Positions 15,744 to 25,527 of a stretch of 64,000 bases of DNA are shown here, one piece after another. How positions within the stretch are numbered: the first letter of the stretch is position 1; every line of letters begins with the position of its first letter. The position numbers and the translations under genes are program-made. The notes under the pieces were generated by a model. The model made no database searches. It was not told the DNA's origin and saw nothing but the letters and a program-made list of their open reading frames with translations. Origin of the DNA: Candidatus Hydrogenedens terephthalaticus JGI OTU-1 (lineage in GTDB: Bacteria; Hydrogenedentota; Hydrogenedentia; Hydrogenedentales; Hydrogenedentaceae); the NCBI GenBank assembly GCA_000493945.1, contig AWNW01000013.1, forward strand, positions 1 through 64,000. Reading direction: 5' to 3'.

Positions 15744-17924
15744 ATGATTAGACCCTTTTTCTACTTAACATCCTTATTTGTTCTTGCGTTTTTCATTTCA
15801 TTAACAGGCTGTGAAAAAATTGAAAAATCATCTCCCCCATCACTTGAACAATTAATACCTCCCGAAGGGAAATATGATGTTACTATATACCGTGATGAAT
15901 GGGGTGTTCCACACATATATGGGAAAAGAGATATTGATGTTGCATACGGATTGGCTTATGCCCAATGCGAAGATGACTTTAAGACCGTTCAGGAGGGGCA
16001 GATTTTAATTCGTGGAAAAAACGGGATAATTAATGGATTTAATGGATTTGTTTTTGACTATATGTTGGAATTTTTAAATGTATGGGATATTGTAAACAAA
16101 CAATATGAAACAGATTTATCCCCCGAAGTAAAAGATATATGTGAGGCTTATGCAGAAGGAGTTAATCATTATGCAGGGCTTCATCCGGAGAAAGTAACCT
16201 GTTGGGATGTATTTCCAGCCACAGGTAAGGACATTGTAGCAGGATTTGTATTAAAGGCACCCCTCTTTTTTGGATTAAATCGTTATATTGAGCCTCTTTT
16301 CAAATCCCGCAAAAAACCTCAAATTGAACGCCCTAAAATGTTAGGGAAAAATGATGAGACAATGATTATCAAAGAGATATTTGAAAATCTCCCATTGGGT
16401 TCTAATACATTTGCAGTAAGTCCCAAACGGACTGCAGATGGTTCTACCTTTTTAGATATAAACTCTCACCAACCTTGGACAGGTCCTGTAGCATGGTATG
16501 AAGCCCGTCTTAAGAGTGAAGAAGGATGGAATATTACAGGAGGAGTTTTTCCCGGAGCCCCTGTAATTCTTCATGGACATAATCAATATTTAGGCTGGGC
16601 ACATACAGTTAATATGCCAGACCTTGTAGATGTTTACGAATTAACCATCAATCCGAATAACCCTGCACAGTATCGTTTTGATGGACAGTGGAAAAATTTT
16701 GAAAGGAAAGTCGTTTATTTCCCGGTAAAAGTTTTTAACAAATATATAATTAAAATTCCGAGAGAAATACTTTTCTGTGAATATGGACCTGCTATCCGTC
16801 GTCCTCACGGAGTATATGCACTTCGTTATGCTGGATATAAAAATATTAAACAGGTGGAACAATGGTATCGAATGGACAAAGCAACAAATATTCAAGAATT
16901 TGAAGAAGCACTAAAAATACAAGGAGTACCTTCTTTCAATATCGGTTATGCGGATTATCAAGGAAATATCTGGTATATATATAATGCCCTCTTGCCTATT
17001 CGTTCTGAAAAATATGACTGGAAAGGTTATTTGCCAGGAGATACATCTGAAACCCTCTGGACAGAATATTTACCATTTGAAAAATTACCTCAAGTAAAGA
17101 ATCCTAAATCAGGTTTTATCCAGAATTGTAATTCAACTCCATATCAGACAACAATTGGTGATGACAATCCTAACCCTAATGATTTCTCTAAAACATTTGG
17201 AATTGAGCCTGTAGACCACATGACAAATCGGGCTTTACGATTATTAGAACTTTTAGGGGAAGATGATTCCATAACAAAAGAAGAATTTTATGAATACAAA
17301 TTTGATTGGACATATTCTAAAAACTCAATAGCCCAAAAATATGTTTTAAAACTACTAAATGAATTTCAGCCTGAAAATGATATTGAGAAACAAGCATTAG
17401 AACTCTTAAAAAATTGGGACTTAAAAGCAGACCCCGATAATTTATCCGCAGGTATTGCTATATTGGCATTTGAACCTATAGTTCGAGCAGAAATGTTTAA
17501 TCGTCCTGTCCCGGATTTATTTAAGACATTTAAAGAAAAAGTTCGTTTACTTCATTCAATACACGGCAAGATTGATGTTCCGTGGAAGGAGATCAATCGT
17601 CTCGTTCGGGGTAAAGTTAACCTCGGTTTGGGAGGTGGTCCCGATTTACTTTATTGTGTATATGGAGAATGGACAGGTAAATACCTTGAAGGGCGAGCAG
17701 GTGATTCGTATGTTTTACTTGTAATATGGGATAAAGATGGCAAAGTTCATTCTCAAGCATTACATCAGTTTGGAAGTGCCACACAGGATGAAAATTCACC
17801 TCACTATGCAGACCAGGCGTATCTTTTTGTAGAACGAAAAATGAGACCTGTTCATTGGGAATTTGAAGATTTGAAAGGAAACATTACGAAAGAATATAAA
17901 CCCGGCAAAGAAAATAAAAATTAA
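15744..17924 (+). CDS. Penicillin-acylase-family lipoprotein (Ntn hydrolase)
   Basis: A 726-residue precursor with a lipoprotein signal (LTGC, lipidated Cys23), followed by the alpha-chain start DVTIYRDEWGVPHIYG typical of the penicillin G acylase/AHL acylase family. The autocatalytic junction appears as LGSNTFAVSPKRT: cleavage between Gly219 and Ser220 would make Ser220 the N-terminal nucleophile of the beta chain. HGHNQYLGWAHTVNMPD also matches the family. The enzyme would hydrolyse an amide bond (acyl-homoserine lactone, acyl-peptide or similar) at the periplasmic side of a membrane; the true substrate is not predictable. A ribosome site (AAAGGAG) and a downstream terminator make it a single-gene unit. 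Confidence 0.9.
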   Translation: MIRPFFYLTSLFVLAFFISLTGCEKIEKSSPPSLEQLIPPEGKYDVTIYRDEWGVPHIYGKRDIDVAYGLAYAQCEDDFKTVQEGQILIRGKNGIINGFNGFVFDYMLEFLNVWDIVNKQYETDLSPEVKDICEAYAEGVNHYAGLHPEKVTCWDVFPATGKDIVAGFVLKAPLFFGLNRYIEPLFKSRKKPQIERPKMLGKNDETMIIKEIFENLPLGSNTFAVSPKRTADGSTFLDINSHQPWTGPVAWYEARLKSEEGWNITGGVFPGAPVILHGHNQYLGWAHTVNMPDLVDVYELTINPNNPAQYRFDGQWKNFERKVVYFPVKVFNKYIIKIPREILFCEYGPAIRRPHGVYALRYAGYKNIKQVEQWYRMDKATNIQEFEEALKIQGVPSFNIGYADYQGNIWYIYNALLPIRSEKYDWKGYLPGDTSETLWTEYLPFEKLPQVKNPKSGFIQNCNSTPYQTTIGDDNPNPNDFSKTFGIEPVDHMTNRALRLLELLGEDDSITKEEFYEYKFDWTYSKNSIAQKYVLKLLNEFQPENDIEKQALELLKNWDLKADPDNLSAGIAILAFEPIVRAEMFNRPVPDLFKTFKEKVRLLHSIHGKIDVPWKEINRLVRGKVNLGLGGGPDLLYCVYGEWTGKYLEGRAGDSYVLLVIWDKDGKVHSQALHQFGSATQDENSPHYADQAYLFVERKMRPVHWEFEDLKGNITKEYKPGKENKN

Positions 17925-17947
17925 TATTTATATACACATTTATAAAC

Positions 17948-17986
17948 AAATATGCTCACTTCTTTCGTGAAGTGAGCATATTTTTT
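17948..17986 (+). terminator. Intrinsic terminator after the acylase gene
   Basis: Perfect 12-bp stem TATGCTCACTTC / GAAGTGAGCATA (17951-17962, 17969-17980), extendable by three A-T pairs, with a six-base loop and six following T residues. It lies between the convergent acylase and RRM genes; the A-rich other side may allow some bidirectional use. Confidence 0.88.
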
Positions 17987-18015
17987 ATAATCGTTCTATA
18001 TAAACTCTTTTCGAG

Positions 18016-18300
18016 TTATTGTCTGTAACGATTACGATTTCTGCGCGGTGCAAATTCCTCCTTCGGTCTGGCTTCGTTAACTTTAAGTTCTCTTCCACCT
18101 AAACTAGTACCGTTGAGTGCTTCGATTGCTGATTTTGCCTCATTGTCATCAGGCATTTCTACAAACGCAAAGCCACGAGACCTACGCGTATTACGGTCAG
18201 AAATGATTCGCGCAGAGTCCACTTTGCCGTATCTTCCGAACATTTCTTCTAATTGCTGTTCGGTGGATGAATACGGCAGATTTCCTACAAAAATATTCAC
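18016..18300 (-). CDS. RRM-domain RNA-binding protein
   Basis: The start is taken as GTG at 18300, because TTAGGAGA lies seven bases before it and the domain begins at once; the frame is open 60 bases further upstream, but an ATG at 18360 has no ribosome site. The 94-residue protein is a single RRM: RNP2 IFVGNL (3-8) and RNP1 RGFAFVEM (42-49) with the aromatic residues needed for RNA stacking, plus a basic Arg/Asn tail (RRNRNRYRQ). It resembles the cold-inducible Rbp family of cyanobacteria and other bacteria. Its long upstream region, about 180 nt before the nearest promoter-like sequence, suggests leader-based control. Confidence 0.92.
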   Translation of the reverse strand: MNIFVGNLPYSSTEQQLEEMFGRYGKVDSARIISDRNTRRSRGFAFVEMPDDNEAKSAIEALNGTSLGGRELKVNEARPKEEFAPRRNRNRYRQ

Positions 18301-18490
18301 TTGTGCATCTCCTAAAACATACACATTCTGTCGCAGAAGTTTATCAGCCTGTACTCTCAAAACCTACTATCATATAGCGCTCTGCCTTGTTCAGGCGGGG
18401 AACCACTGAGTCACAGGATTTTTAGTACATCCCTAACCAATAAACACCCTTGACATATTCAATTACAAGGCATACTATATCATATAGCAA
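18301..18490 (-). promoter_or_regulatory. Long structured 5' leader of the RRM gene
   Basis: This stretch is clearly less AT-rich than its surroundings. GCCTTGT (18384-18390) and ACAAGGC (18465-18471) are complementary, and CTATCATATAG-like sequences occur at both ends (18367-18377 and around 18475-18486), so the segment could fold into a large closed structure. A -10-like TATAGT on the minus strand overlaps the distal repeat, so part of the repeat may be promoter rather than transcript. I could not match it to a known riboswitch. Role as a cold-responsive leader is inference from the RRM gene downstream. Confidence 0.35.
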
Positions 18491-18769
18491 ACACAATTGC
18501 AAATTTTTATTTTTTGGAAATATATATTATTTTAAATTTGTTTTATAAATTAAAATATGTTAAACTAAAAAATATTTTTTATGAAAACAACTAACACAGG
18601 TACAAAAACTAAAAAAATGAAACATAAGTATTTCGTAAAATTTGATGTTTTCGTTTTTTCCCACCGATGTACCCCCTTCATGTGTTAGTATTCCTCTCTC
18701 CTATTTTTTTCTTCTTTAATTAATTCAGCAATTCAACTACAAACCAATAAATTTCAGGAGGATTTTAAG
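18491..18769. other. AT-rich intergenic region upstream of cysK
   Basis: About 280 bases between the RRM leader and cysK. I see no open frame, no SAM or T-box riboswitch motif and no convincing inverted repeat. A pyrimidine-rich stretch near 18700 precedes the good cysK ribosome site CAGGAGG at 18756-18762. It probably holds divergent promoters. Confidence 0.5.
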
Positions 18770-19702
18770 ATGAAAGTATTTACAGATAACAGTCAATCTA
18801 TTGGGAATACCCCACTGATAAAAATAAATAAACTTAGTCAGGGGGCAAAAACTAAAAAAATCTTTGCAAAAATTGAAGGTAGAAATCCGGGTTACTCCGT
18901 AAAATGTCGTATTGGCTCCGCAATGATATGGGACGCAGAAAATAAAGGTCTATTAAAACCCGGAGGAACCATTATAGAGCCTACATCTGGCAACACAGGT
19001 ATAGCCCTTGCATTTGTTTCTGCAGCACGGGGATATCGTCTTATTCTTACAATGCCAGAAACCATGAGCTTAGAACGCAGAGCAATGTTAAAAGCATTTG
19101 GTGCGGATATCATTCTCACTCCTGGTGAGAAAGGAATGCGAGGAGCCATTGCAGAGGCTGAAAGAATTGCCAGTGAAAACCCAAATTATTTCATGCCTCA
19201 ACAATTTAAAAACCCTGCAAACCCATCCATACATTTCAGAACAACAGGACCCGAAATTTGGAATGACACAGATGGGACTGTAGATGTATTTGTAGCAGGT
19301 ATAGGCACAGGTGGAACGATAACAGGAGTGAGTAAATACATTAAAGAAATATGTGGAAAAAAGATTATAAGTGTAGGTGTTGAACCTGCAGGCTCACCAG
19401 TCTTATCTGGTGGTTCTCCAGGACCTCACAAAATACAAGGAATTGGTGCTGGATTTAAACCCGATATTTTGGATTTAAATCTGGTAGACCGTATTGAAAC
19501 GGTAACAGATGAAGAAGCCTTCGAGACAGCTCGACGATTGGCAAAAGAAGAAGGAATTATTGCGGGAATAAGTTCAGGTGCTGCTATGGCTGTTGCTCTT
19601 CGATTAGCCAAAAAGGAAGAATTTGAAAATAAAACTTTCGTAGTTATTCTTCCGGATTCAGGAGAACGATATTTATCTACATCTTTATTTAATGGACAAT
19701 AA
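18770..19702 (+). CDS. cysK: Cysteine synthase A (O-acetylserine sulfhydrylase)
   Basis: A 310-residue PLP enzyme that makes cysteine from O-acetylserine and sulfide. The PLP lysine is Lys45 in SVKCRIG, the substrate loop is PTSGNTG (71-77), and the phosphate-binding GTGGTITG follows near 180. It closely follows the E. coli CysK pattern, including NPGYSVKCRIGSAMIWDAE, rather than CysM or cystathionine beta-synthase. It is the first gene of a sulfur amino acid cluster with metY (35-bp gap) and the metX-metW fusion, probably one transcript, started by a strong CAGGAGG site. Confidence 0.96.
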   Translation: MKVFTDNSQSIGNTPLIKINKLSQGAKTKKIFAKIEGRNPGYSVKCRIGSAMIWDAENKGLLKPGGTIIEPTSGNTGIALAFVSAARGYRLILTMPETMSLERRAMLKAFGADIILTPGEKGMRGAIAEAERIASENPNYFMPQQFKNPANPSIHFRTTGPEIWNDTDGTVDVFVAGIGTGGTITGVSKYIKEICGKKIISVGVEPAGSPVLSGGSPGPHKIQGIGAGFKPDILDLNLVDRIETVTDEEAFETARRLAKEEGIIAGISSGAAMAVALRLAKKEEFENKTFVVILPDSGERYLSTSLFNGQ

Positions 19703-19737
19703 AAAAATAAATCTAAAACAAATGAAAGGGTAAAATT

Positions 19738-21033
19738 ATGACAAAACATCAATATCGTCAAGGAACTTTAGCACTCCACGCAGGACAGATTACAGACCCT
19801 ACAACGGGCGCTCGTGCAGTGCCTATTTATCAAACCACTTCGTATGTTTTTAAGGACAGCGAACATGCGGCTCGACTGTTTGCTCTCCAAGAATTTGGCA
19901 ACATTTATAGCCGAATTATGAATCCAACTGTAGATGTTTTTGAAAAAAGAGTTGCCGAATTGGAAGGAGGTGTTGGGGCTCTTGCTTTGGCTTCCGGGTC
20001 TTCTGCTATAACATTAGCGGTATTAAATATAACCCATGCAGGGCAAAACTTTGTTTCTTCCAGTACACTTTATGGAGGTACTTATAATTTGTTTGCCCAT
20101 ACCCTTGCAGAATTAGGGATTGAAGCCCGATTTGTTGATGCAAGTAATCCGGAAAATTTCAAAAAGAAAATAGATGACAAAACCCGTTTTTTATATGTAG
20201 AATCCATCGGCAACCCTGCAAATGACATAGTAGATTTTGAAGGTATAGCCAAAATTGCACACGACCACGGCATTCCTTTTATAGTAGACAACACTGTAAC
20301 ATCACCTATTTTATTTAAACCCATTGATTTTGGTGCAGACATTGTAGTCCACAGTGCAACAAAGGTTATTGGAGGTCATGGAACATCCTTAGGAGGAGTT
20401 ATTGTAGATAGCGGTAAATTTGATTGGGATAATGGGAAATTCCCTGAATTTACATCTCCCAACCCAAATTATCATGGTATGGTATTTAACGATATATTTA
20501 AACCCTTAGGAAACATCAGTTATATTATCAAAGCCCGAGTAACTCTTTTAAGGGATATGGGTCCTTGCTTATCTCCGTTTAACGCTTTCTTATTGTTACA
20601 AGGATTGGAAACTATACATTTAAGAGTTCCTCGAAATTGCGAAAACGCTCTTAAAGTAGCCCAATTTTTAGAGAAACATAAAGCAGTAAAATGGGTTAAT
20701 TATCCTGGACTTCCTTCCCATCCTGATTATGCACGAGCACAAAAATACATACCTAATGGTCAGGGTGCTATTGTCGGTTTTGGAATAAAGGGAGATATTC
20801 CTGCAGCGAAAAAGTTTATTGATAACTTGAAACTCATATCTCATCTTGCTAATGTATTAGATGCAAAAACATTGGTTATTCATCCTGCGTCTACAACCCA
20901 TCAGCAATTATCACCGGAAGAGCAAAAAGCAGCAGGTGTGACTCCCGATTTCGTTCGATTGTCTGTGGGTATTGAAGATATTGATGATATACTTGAAGAT
21001 TTAGAGCAAGCTTTGAATAAATCACAGGAGTAA
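19738..21033 (+). CDS. metY: O-acetylhomoserine sulfhydrylase
   Basis: A 431-residue member of the Cys/Met metabolism PLP family. PLP Lys209 lies in HSATKVIGGHG, the substrate-binding YSRIMNPT is at 57-64 and SGSSA at 86-90. Length and the start HQYRQGTLALHAGQ distinguish it from shorter cystathionine gamma-synthases. It turns O-acetylhomoserine plus sulfide into homocysteine and acetate. It lies between cysK and the metX domain gene (20-bp gap), so substrate synthesis and use are linked in one operon. Confidence 0.95.
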   Translation: MTKHQYRQGTLALHAGQITDPTTGARAVPIYQTTSYVFKDSEHAARLFALQEFGNIYSRIMNPTVDVFEKRVAELEGGVGALALASGSSAITLAVLNITHAGQNFVSSSTLYGGTYNLFAHTLAELGIEARFVDASNPENFKKKIDDKTRFLYVESIGNPANDIVDFEGIAKIAHDHGIPFIVDNTVTSPILFKPIDFGADIVVHSATKVIGGHGTSLGGVIVDSGKFDWDNGKFPEFTSPNPNYHGMVFNDIFKPLGNISYIIKARVTLLRDMGPCLSPFNAFLLLQGLETIHLRVPRNCENALKVAQFLEKHKAVKWVNYPGLPSHPDYARAQKYIPNGQGAIVGFGIKGDIPAAKKFIDNLKLISHLANVLDAKTLVIHPASTTHQQLSPEEQKAAGVTPDFVRLSVGIEDIDDILEDLEQALNKSQE

Positions 21034-21053
21034 ATTTCAGGTAATATAGAGTT

Positions 21054-22853
21054 ATGGAAACAGGAAGTGTAGGAATCGTAGAAACGAAATATTATACCTT
21101 TGCCCACTCTCCGGAGTATCTCACTCTGGAGAGTGGTGCGAAATTAAGTCCGGTCACGATTGCATACGAAACCTATGGTGTTTTATCTCCTAAAAAGGAT
21201 AACGCCATCCTCGTATGCCATGCTCTATCGGGAGATGCTCATGCAGCAGGTTATCATAGCAAGGAAGATAACAAACCCGGATGGTGGGATCCCATGATAG
21301 GACCGGGAAAGGCACTCGATACAAACCAATATTTTGTTGTCTGTTCCAATACTTTAGGGGGATGCTCTGGCTCTACAGGACCTATGTCCATCAATCCCGA
21401 AACAGGACAGCCTTATGGCACGGATTTCCCCTTTGTAACCATAGGAGATATGGTCAATGCTCAATATGAACTAATGAAACACTTAGATATTCCTCAATGG
21501 CTTTGTGTTATCGGTGGTTCTATGGGCGGTATGCAGGCTTTAGAATGGAGTGTCCGCTATCCAGAAAAAACAAAATCAACTGTAGTGATTTCCGCACCCC
21601 CTGTTAGTGAAACCCAACAAATTGCATTTCATGCAGTCGGTAGACATGCCATACTTTCAGACCCTAAATTTGCCAATAGTAAATATTACCCATTGCCAGG
21701 TCCTACAAATGGATTGGCTGTTGCACGCATGCTATCCCACATTACTTACCTTTCTGATGATTCGATGAAAAATAAATTCGGACGAAAACTACAGAATGGC
21801 GAACAATTTCGTTATGATGTTAATAAAGAATTTTCTATAGAAAGTTATTTAGATTATCAGGGAGAAAAATTTGTTAATCGTTTTGATGCTAATTCTTATC
21901 TGTATATAACAAAAGCCATTGATTACTTCGATATTTCACGAGGATATGATAACTTGGATGATGCTTTAAGTAGAGTCCAAGGGAAAACTTTAGTAATATC
22001 ATTCTCTTCAGATTGGCTATACCCTCCGGAAAAGTCAAGAGAAATTGTTTTTGCACTTGCACGACAAAAGAAAAATGTTAGTTACTGCAATATTCAATCC
22101 CCTTATGGACATGATTCTTTCCTTATTGATTATAAAAATATGACAGAACTCATCAGCGGCTTCCTAAAACATGTTTATTTCCCTGATAGACCCTGTCCCA
22201 AATGTTTAGCCAATGATAGGCAGGAAAAAGTTGAACCGAAAAAAATCATACCTAACAGTATTTACTCGGGCTCACGAATTGACCTGGACTTGATAGTAAA
22301 ACTAATAGAATATAATGCTCGGATTTTAGACCTCGGTTGTGGAGCAGGCACACTCTTATGTCGCCTTGACCGTGAAAAGAAAACCAACGGTTTAGGTATT
22401 GAAATAAATCAGGAGAATGTTATTAGTGCCATTTCTTGTGGTTTACCGGTTATTCAAGCTGATATTGACGAAGGACTTTCTGAATTACCCGACAACTGTT
22501 TTGACTATGTAATTTTGAGTATGACTTTGCAAGTTATAAAACGACCTGACCTTGTATTAAAAGAAATACTCCGCATAGGAAAAAGAGGAATAGTAAGTTT
22601 TCCTAACTTTGGACACTGGAAAGTGCGTTCGAATATTTTATTTAAAGGGGTCTCCCCGGTTACACCCAACCTACCTTACTCATGGTATGAAAGCCCGAAT
22701 AGACATTTCTTTACTTTAAAAGATTTTCGCACCCTTTGTAAGGAAATGAATATAAAAATAATTAAAGAAATATCCCTAAATTCTAAGGGTACCGTTCATT
22801 ATTTAAAAAATCTCATAGCAGAAGAAGCTGTTTACATATTAGAAAAAGAATAA
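21054..22853 (+). CDS. metX: MetX-MetW fusion: homoserine O-acetyltransferase joined to methyltransferase-like MetW
   Basis: A 599-residue fusion. Residues 1-375 are an alpha/beta-hydrolase homoserine acetyltransferase, with nucleophile Ser156 in IGGSMGGMQ, Asp320 and His353 completing the triad. After a linker with a CPKC pair (381-384), residues about 405-599 match MetW, with the SAM-like motif ILDLGCGAG (424-432) and SFPNFGHWKVR. MetX and MetW are usually separate adjacent genes; MetW is known to associate with MetX in some bacteria, so the fusion fits a fixed complex. A frameshift or missed stop is not involved: the frame is continuous. It completes a cysK-metY-metXW cluster for homocysteine synthesis by direct sulfhydrylation. 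Confidence 0.93.
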   Translation: METGSVGIVETKYYTFAHSPEYLTLESGAKLSPVTIAYETYGVLSPKKDNAILVCHALSGDAHAAGYHSKEDNKPGWWDPMIGPGKALDTNQYFVVCSNTLGGCSGSTGPMSINPETGQPYGTDFPFVTIGDMVNAQYELMKHLDIPQWLCVIGGSMGGMQALEWSVRYPEKTKSTVVISAPPVSETQQIAFHAVGRHAILSDPKFANSKYYPLPGPTNGLAVARMLSHITYLSDDSMKNKFGRKLQNGEQFRYDVNKEFSIESYLDYQGEKFVNRFDANSYLYITKAIDYFDISRGYDNLDDALSRVQGKTLVISFSSDWLYPPEKSREIVFALARQKKNVSYCNIQSPYGHDSFLIDYKNMTELISGFLKHVYFPDRPCPKCLANDRQEKVEPKKIIPNSIYSGSRIDLDLIVKLIEYNARILDLGCGAGTLLCRLDREKKTNGLGIEINQENVISAISCGLPVIQADIDEGLSELPDNCFDYVILSMTLQVIKRPDLVLKEILRIGKRGIVSFPNFGHWKVRSNILFKGVSPVTPNLPYSWYESPNRHFFTLKDFRTLCKEMNIKIIKEISLNSKGTVHYLKNLIAEEAVYILEKE

Positions 22854-22922
22854 ACCTATCCTTTATAATTCATTCACTATTTTCTGTTACTTATTTTCCC
22901 CTTTTCTTATGGAGTTATTTCT

Positions 22923-25199
22923 ATGTTATTTGATTATGAATTAATAACACATGTTTTAAACAACTATCAAAATACATTAAAGGAAATCCGAAATAAATTA
23001 AACCGTCCTTTAACTCTTACTGAAAAAATCCTGTATAGCCATGTATCTAACAAAGCCGATATTCGTGAAATTAAGAGAGGAGATGAATATATTGAGTTCA
23101 ATCCTGACAGAGTGGCTATGCAAGATGCTACAGCACAAATGGCATTACTGCAATTTATGCAAGCAGGTAGACCTAAAGTTGCAGTTCCTACTACCGTCCA
23201 TTGTGACCATCTAATTCTGGCAGAAAAAGGAGCAACATCCGATTTACAAAAAGCACTAACGGATAACGAAGAAGTTTATAACTTTCTTTACAGCGTTTCC
23301 CAAAAATATGGGATAGGCTTTTGGAAACCGGGAGCAGGAATTATCCATCAAGTAATTTTAGAAAATTATGCTTTTCCCGGCGGAATGATGATAGGAACTG
23401 ATTCTCATACCCCTAATGCAGGTGGATTAGGAATGATAGCCATAGGTGTAGGTGGTGCTGATGCGGTGGATGTTATGGCAGGTCTTCCATGGGAATTGAA
23501 ATTTCCAAAAATTCTTGGTGTTAAACTCACAGGTGAATTGAAAGGCTGGACTTCCCCTAAAGATGTAATACTAAAATTAGCCGGCATTCTTACTGTTAAA
23601 GGAGGGACAGGGTATATTATTGAATATTTTGGACCTGGCACAGAAACTATTTCATGCACAGGGAAAGCAACCATCTGCAATATGGGTGCAGAAGTAGGGG
23701 CAACCTGTTCCATTTTCCCTTATGATAAACGGATGAAAGATTATTTAATTCAAACAGGTAGGGAAAAGGTTGCACAATTATGCGAAACAGTAAGCAAAGA
23801 ACTATGCCCGGATATGGATGTTGTATTAAATCCTGAAAACTATTACGACTCAGTAATAGAAATAGACCTATCTAATCTGGAACCATATCTAAATGGTCCA
23901 TTCACACCTGATTTAGCCACTCCTATCTCCCAAATCAAAGAAAAGGCTATTGCTAATAACTGGCCTCTCAAAGTAGAAGTAGGACTAATAGGTTCATGCA
24001 CAAATTCATCTTATGAAGATTTAAGCAGATCAGCATCTATTGCACGACAGGCAGTATCCAAAAAATTAAAGGCAAAAGCAGAATTTATAATAACTCCCGG
24101 GTCTGAACAAATATATGAAACAATTGAAAGAGACGGCATACTTAAAGACTTTGAGAACATAAATGGCGTTGTTCTTGCTAATGCATGTGGTCCTTGCATT
24201 GGTCAATGGGCAAGACATCGCTACGGTCCCGATGATGAACCGAATACAATTGTAACTTCGTTTAATAGAAATTTTGCAAAAAGGAATGATGGTAATCCCA
24301 AAACACATGCTTTTGTATCTTCTCCGGAAATAGTAACAGCGTTAGTTTTATCCGGAGATATTACATTTAACCCATTAACCGACAAATTAATTAATGAAGA
24401 AGGGGTCGAAGTGATGTTAGACCCTCCTGTAGGTGACGAATTTCCAAAAAACGGTTTTACATGTAGTAACTCTGGTTATGTTCCACCTGCAGAACAATCT
24501 CAAAACTTAAATGTAGATGTGCGTGCTGATTCTCAACGATTACAATTATTAGAACCATTTCCTCCAAATAATGGAGACCTTATAGGTTTATATCTTCTAC
24601 TAAAAATCAAAGGAAAATGTACAACAGACCACATATCCCCTGCAGGACCGTGGTTAAAATATCGAGGACATCTTGATAATATCTCTAATAACTGTTTCAT
24701 GGGTGCTATTAACGCATTCAATAACAAATCAAATTCTGTAAAAAACTTGGTTACATGTGAATATGGAACTGTATCGCAGGTCCAACGCTTTTATAAACAA
24801 AAAGGGATAGGAACCATTGTAGTTGGTGATGAAAATTATGGAGAAGGGTCATCCCGCGAACATGCAGCCATGGAACCGAGATATTTAGGAGTAAAGGCTA
24901 TCCTCGTTCGTAGTTTTGCTCGCATCCATGAAACAAACCTAAAAAAACAGGGTATTCTTGCCCTAACTTTTGCAGACCCTAAAGACTATGATAAAATTCA
25001 AGAAGAGGATAAAATTGACATATTAGGTCTCGATAACTTTTCTCCGCAGAAACCGCTAACCGTTGTTATTCATCACACAGACGGAACAAAAGAAACTATA
25101 TTAGCCAACCATTCCTACAACGCCACACAAATTGAATGGTACAAAGCCGGTGGTGCATTGAACATCATAAGAAACCAATTTTCAAAAAAAGAAATGTGA
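22923..25199 (+). CDS. acn: Aconitate hydratase, mitochondrial-type
   Basis: A 758-residue aconitase of the mitochondrial-like group (about 750-780 residues, shorter than AcnA/IRP1 at about 890). The [4Fe-4S] ligands are Cys359 (GSCTNSS), Cys422 and Cys425 (NACGPCIGQW). GTDSHTPNAGGLG (158-170) and GEGSSREHAA near 640 are active-site segments. It interconverts citrate and isocitrate in the TCA cycle, in the cytoplasm. It follows the metXW gene by 70 bp, in the same direction; it may be read through but is not functionally linked. Confidence 0.96.
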   Translation: MLFDYELITHVLNNYQNTLKEIRNKLNRPLTLTEKILYSHVSNKADIREIKRGDEYIEFNPDRVAMQDATAQMALLQFMQAGRPKVAVPTTVHCDHLILAEKGATSDLQKALTDNEEVYNFLYSVSQKYGIGFWKPGAGIIHQVILENYAFPGGMMIGTDSHTPNAGGLGMIAIGVGGADAVDVMAGLPWELKFPKILGVKLTGELKGWTSPKDVILKLAGILTVKGGTGYIIEYFGPGTETISCTGKATICNMGAEVGATCSIFPYDKRMKDYLIQTGREKVAQLCETVSKELCPDMDVVLNPENYYDSVIEIDLSNLEPYLNGPFTPDLATPISQIKEKAIANNWPLKVEVGLIGSCTNSSYEDLSRSASIARQAVSKKLKAKAEFIITPGSEQIYETIERDGILKDFENINGVVLANACGPCIGQWARHRYGPDDEPNTIVTSFNRNFAKRNDGNPKTHAFVSSPEIVTALVLSGDITFNPLTDKLINEEGVEVMLDPPVGDEFPKNGFTCSNSGYVPPAEQSQNLNVDVRADSQRLQLLEPFPPNNGDLIGLYLLLKIKGKCTTDHISPAGPWLKYRGHLDNISNNCFMGAINAFNNKSNSVKNLVTCEYGTVSQVQRFYKQKGIGTIVVGDENYGEGSSREHAAMEPRYLGVKAILVRSFARIHETNLKKQGILALTFADPKDYDKIQEEDKIDILGLDNFSPQKPLTVVIHHTDGTKETILANHSYNATQIEWYKAGGALNIIRNQFSKKEM

Positions 25200-25462
25200 T
25201 TATAAAAGAACAATTTATCTTATTTGTGTTTTATAATTTATTTAGGATTTATCATCAAAGAAGTGGTAATAAATTTTAAATAAGAATAAGAAAATGAAAA
25301 CTGACAACAGTGGAAGTATGTTTTCTTTCATTTTTTAAGCGTATATCTTACCCCCTTAACTTATCTCTTATCCTCATCGTATCTCTCTCATATATCCCAT
25401 TCGTCCTATCTGTCTCATTCGTCTCATATCTTCGCAATAACTATCAACTAACATTTACCTTC
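25200..25462. other. Intergenic region between aconitase and transhydrogenase operons
   Basis: About 260 bases with no credible gene. A 65-codon open frame here (25310-25507) has no ribosome site or recognisable feature and overlaps the pntB terminator, so it was not called. Pyrimidine-rich stretches are the only feature. Confidence 0.5.
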
Positions 25463-25503
25463 CAAAAAATTAGCTCTTGTTGCATCTTCATACAACAAGG
25501 GCT
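25463..25503 (-). terminator. Intrinsic terminator after pntB
   Basis: Eleven-bp stem AGCTCTTGTTG / CAACAAGGGCT (25472-25482, 25493-25503; one G-U pair) with a ten-base loop. Read on the minus strand it is followed by six T residues (25468-25463). It lies 24 bp after the pntB stop. Confidence 0.85.
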
Positions 25504-25527
25504 ATAAAGATACTACAACAGTTTGTA

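Noticed and set aside
18361..18769. Possible SAM riboswitch before cysK-metY-metXW
   Set aside because: No SAM-I core (such as the GATGAAACC-type element), SAM-II or SAH consensus on the plus strand; the structured part is closer to the divergent RRM gene.
25310..25507. Open frame of 65 codons in the aconitase-pntB gap
   Set aside because: Overlaps the pntB terminator and has no ribosome site or recognisable feature.
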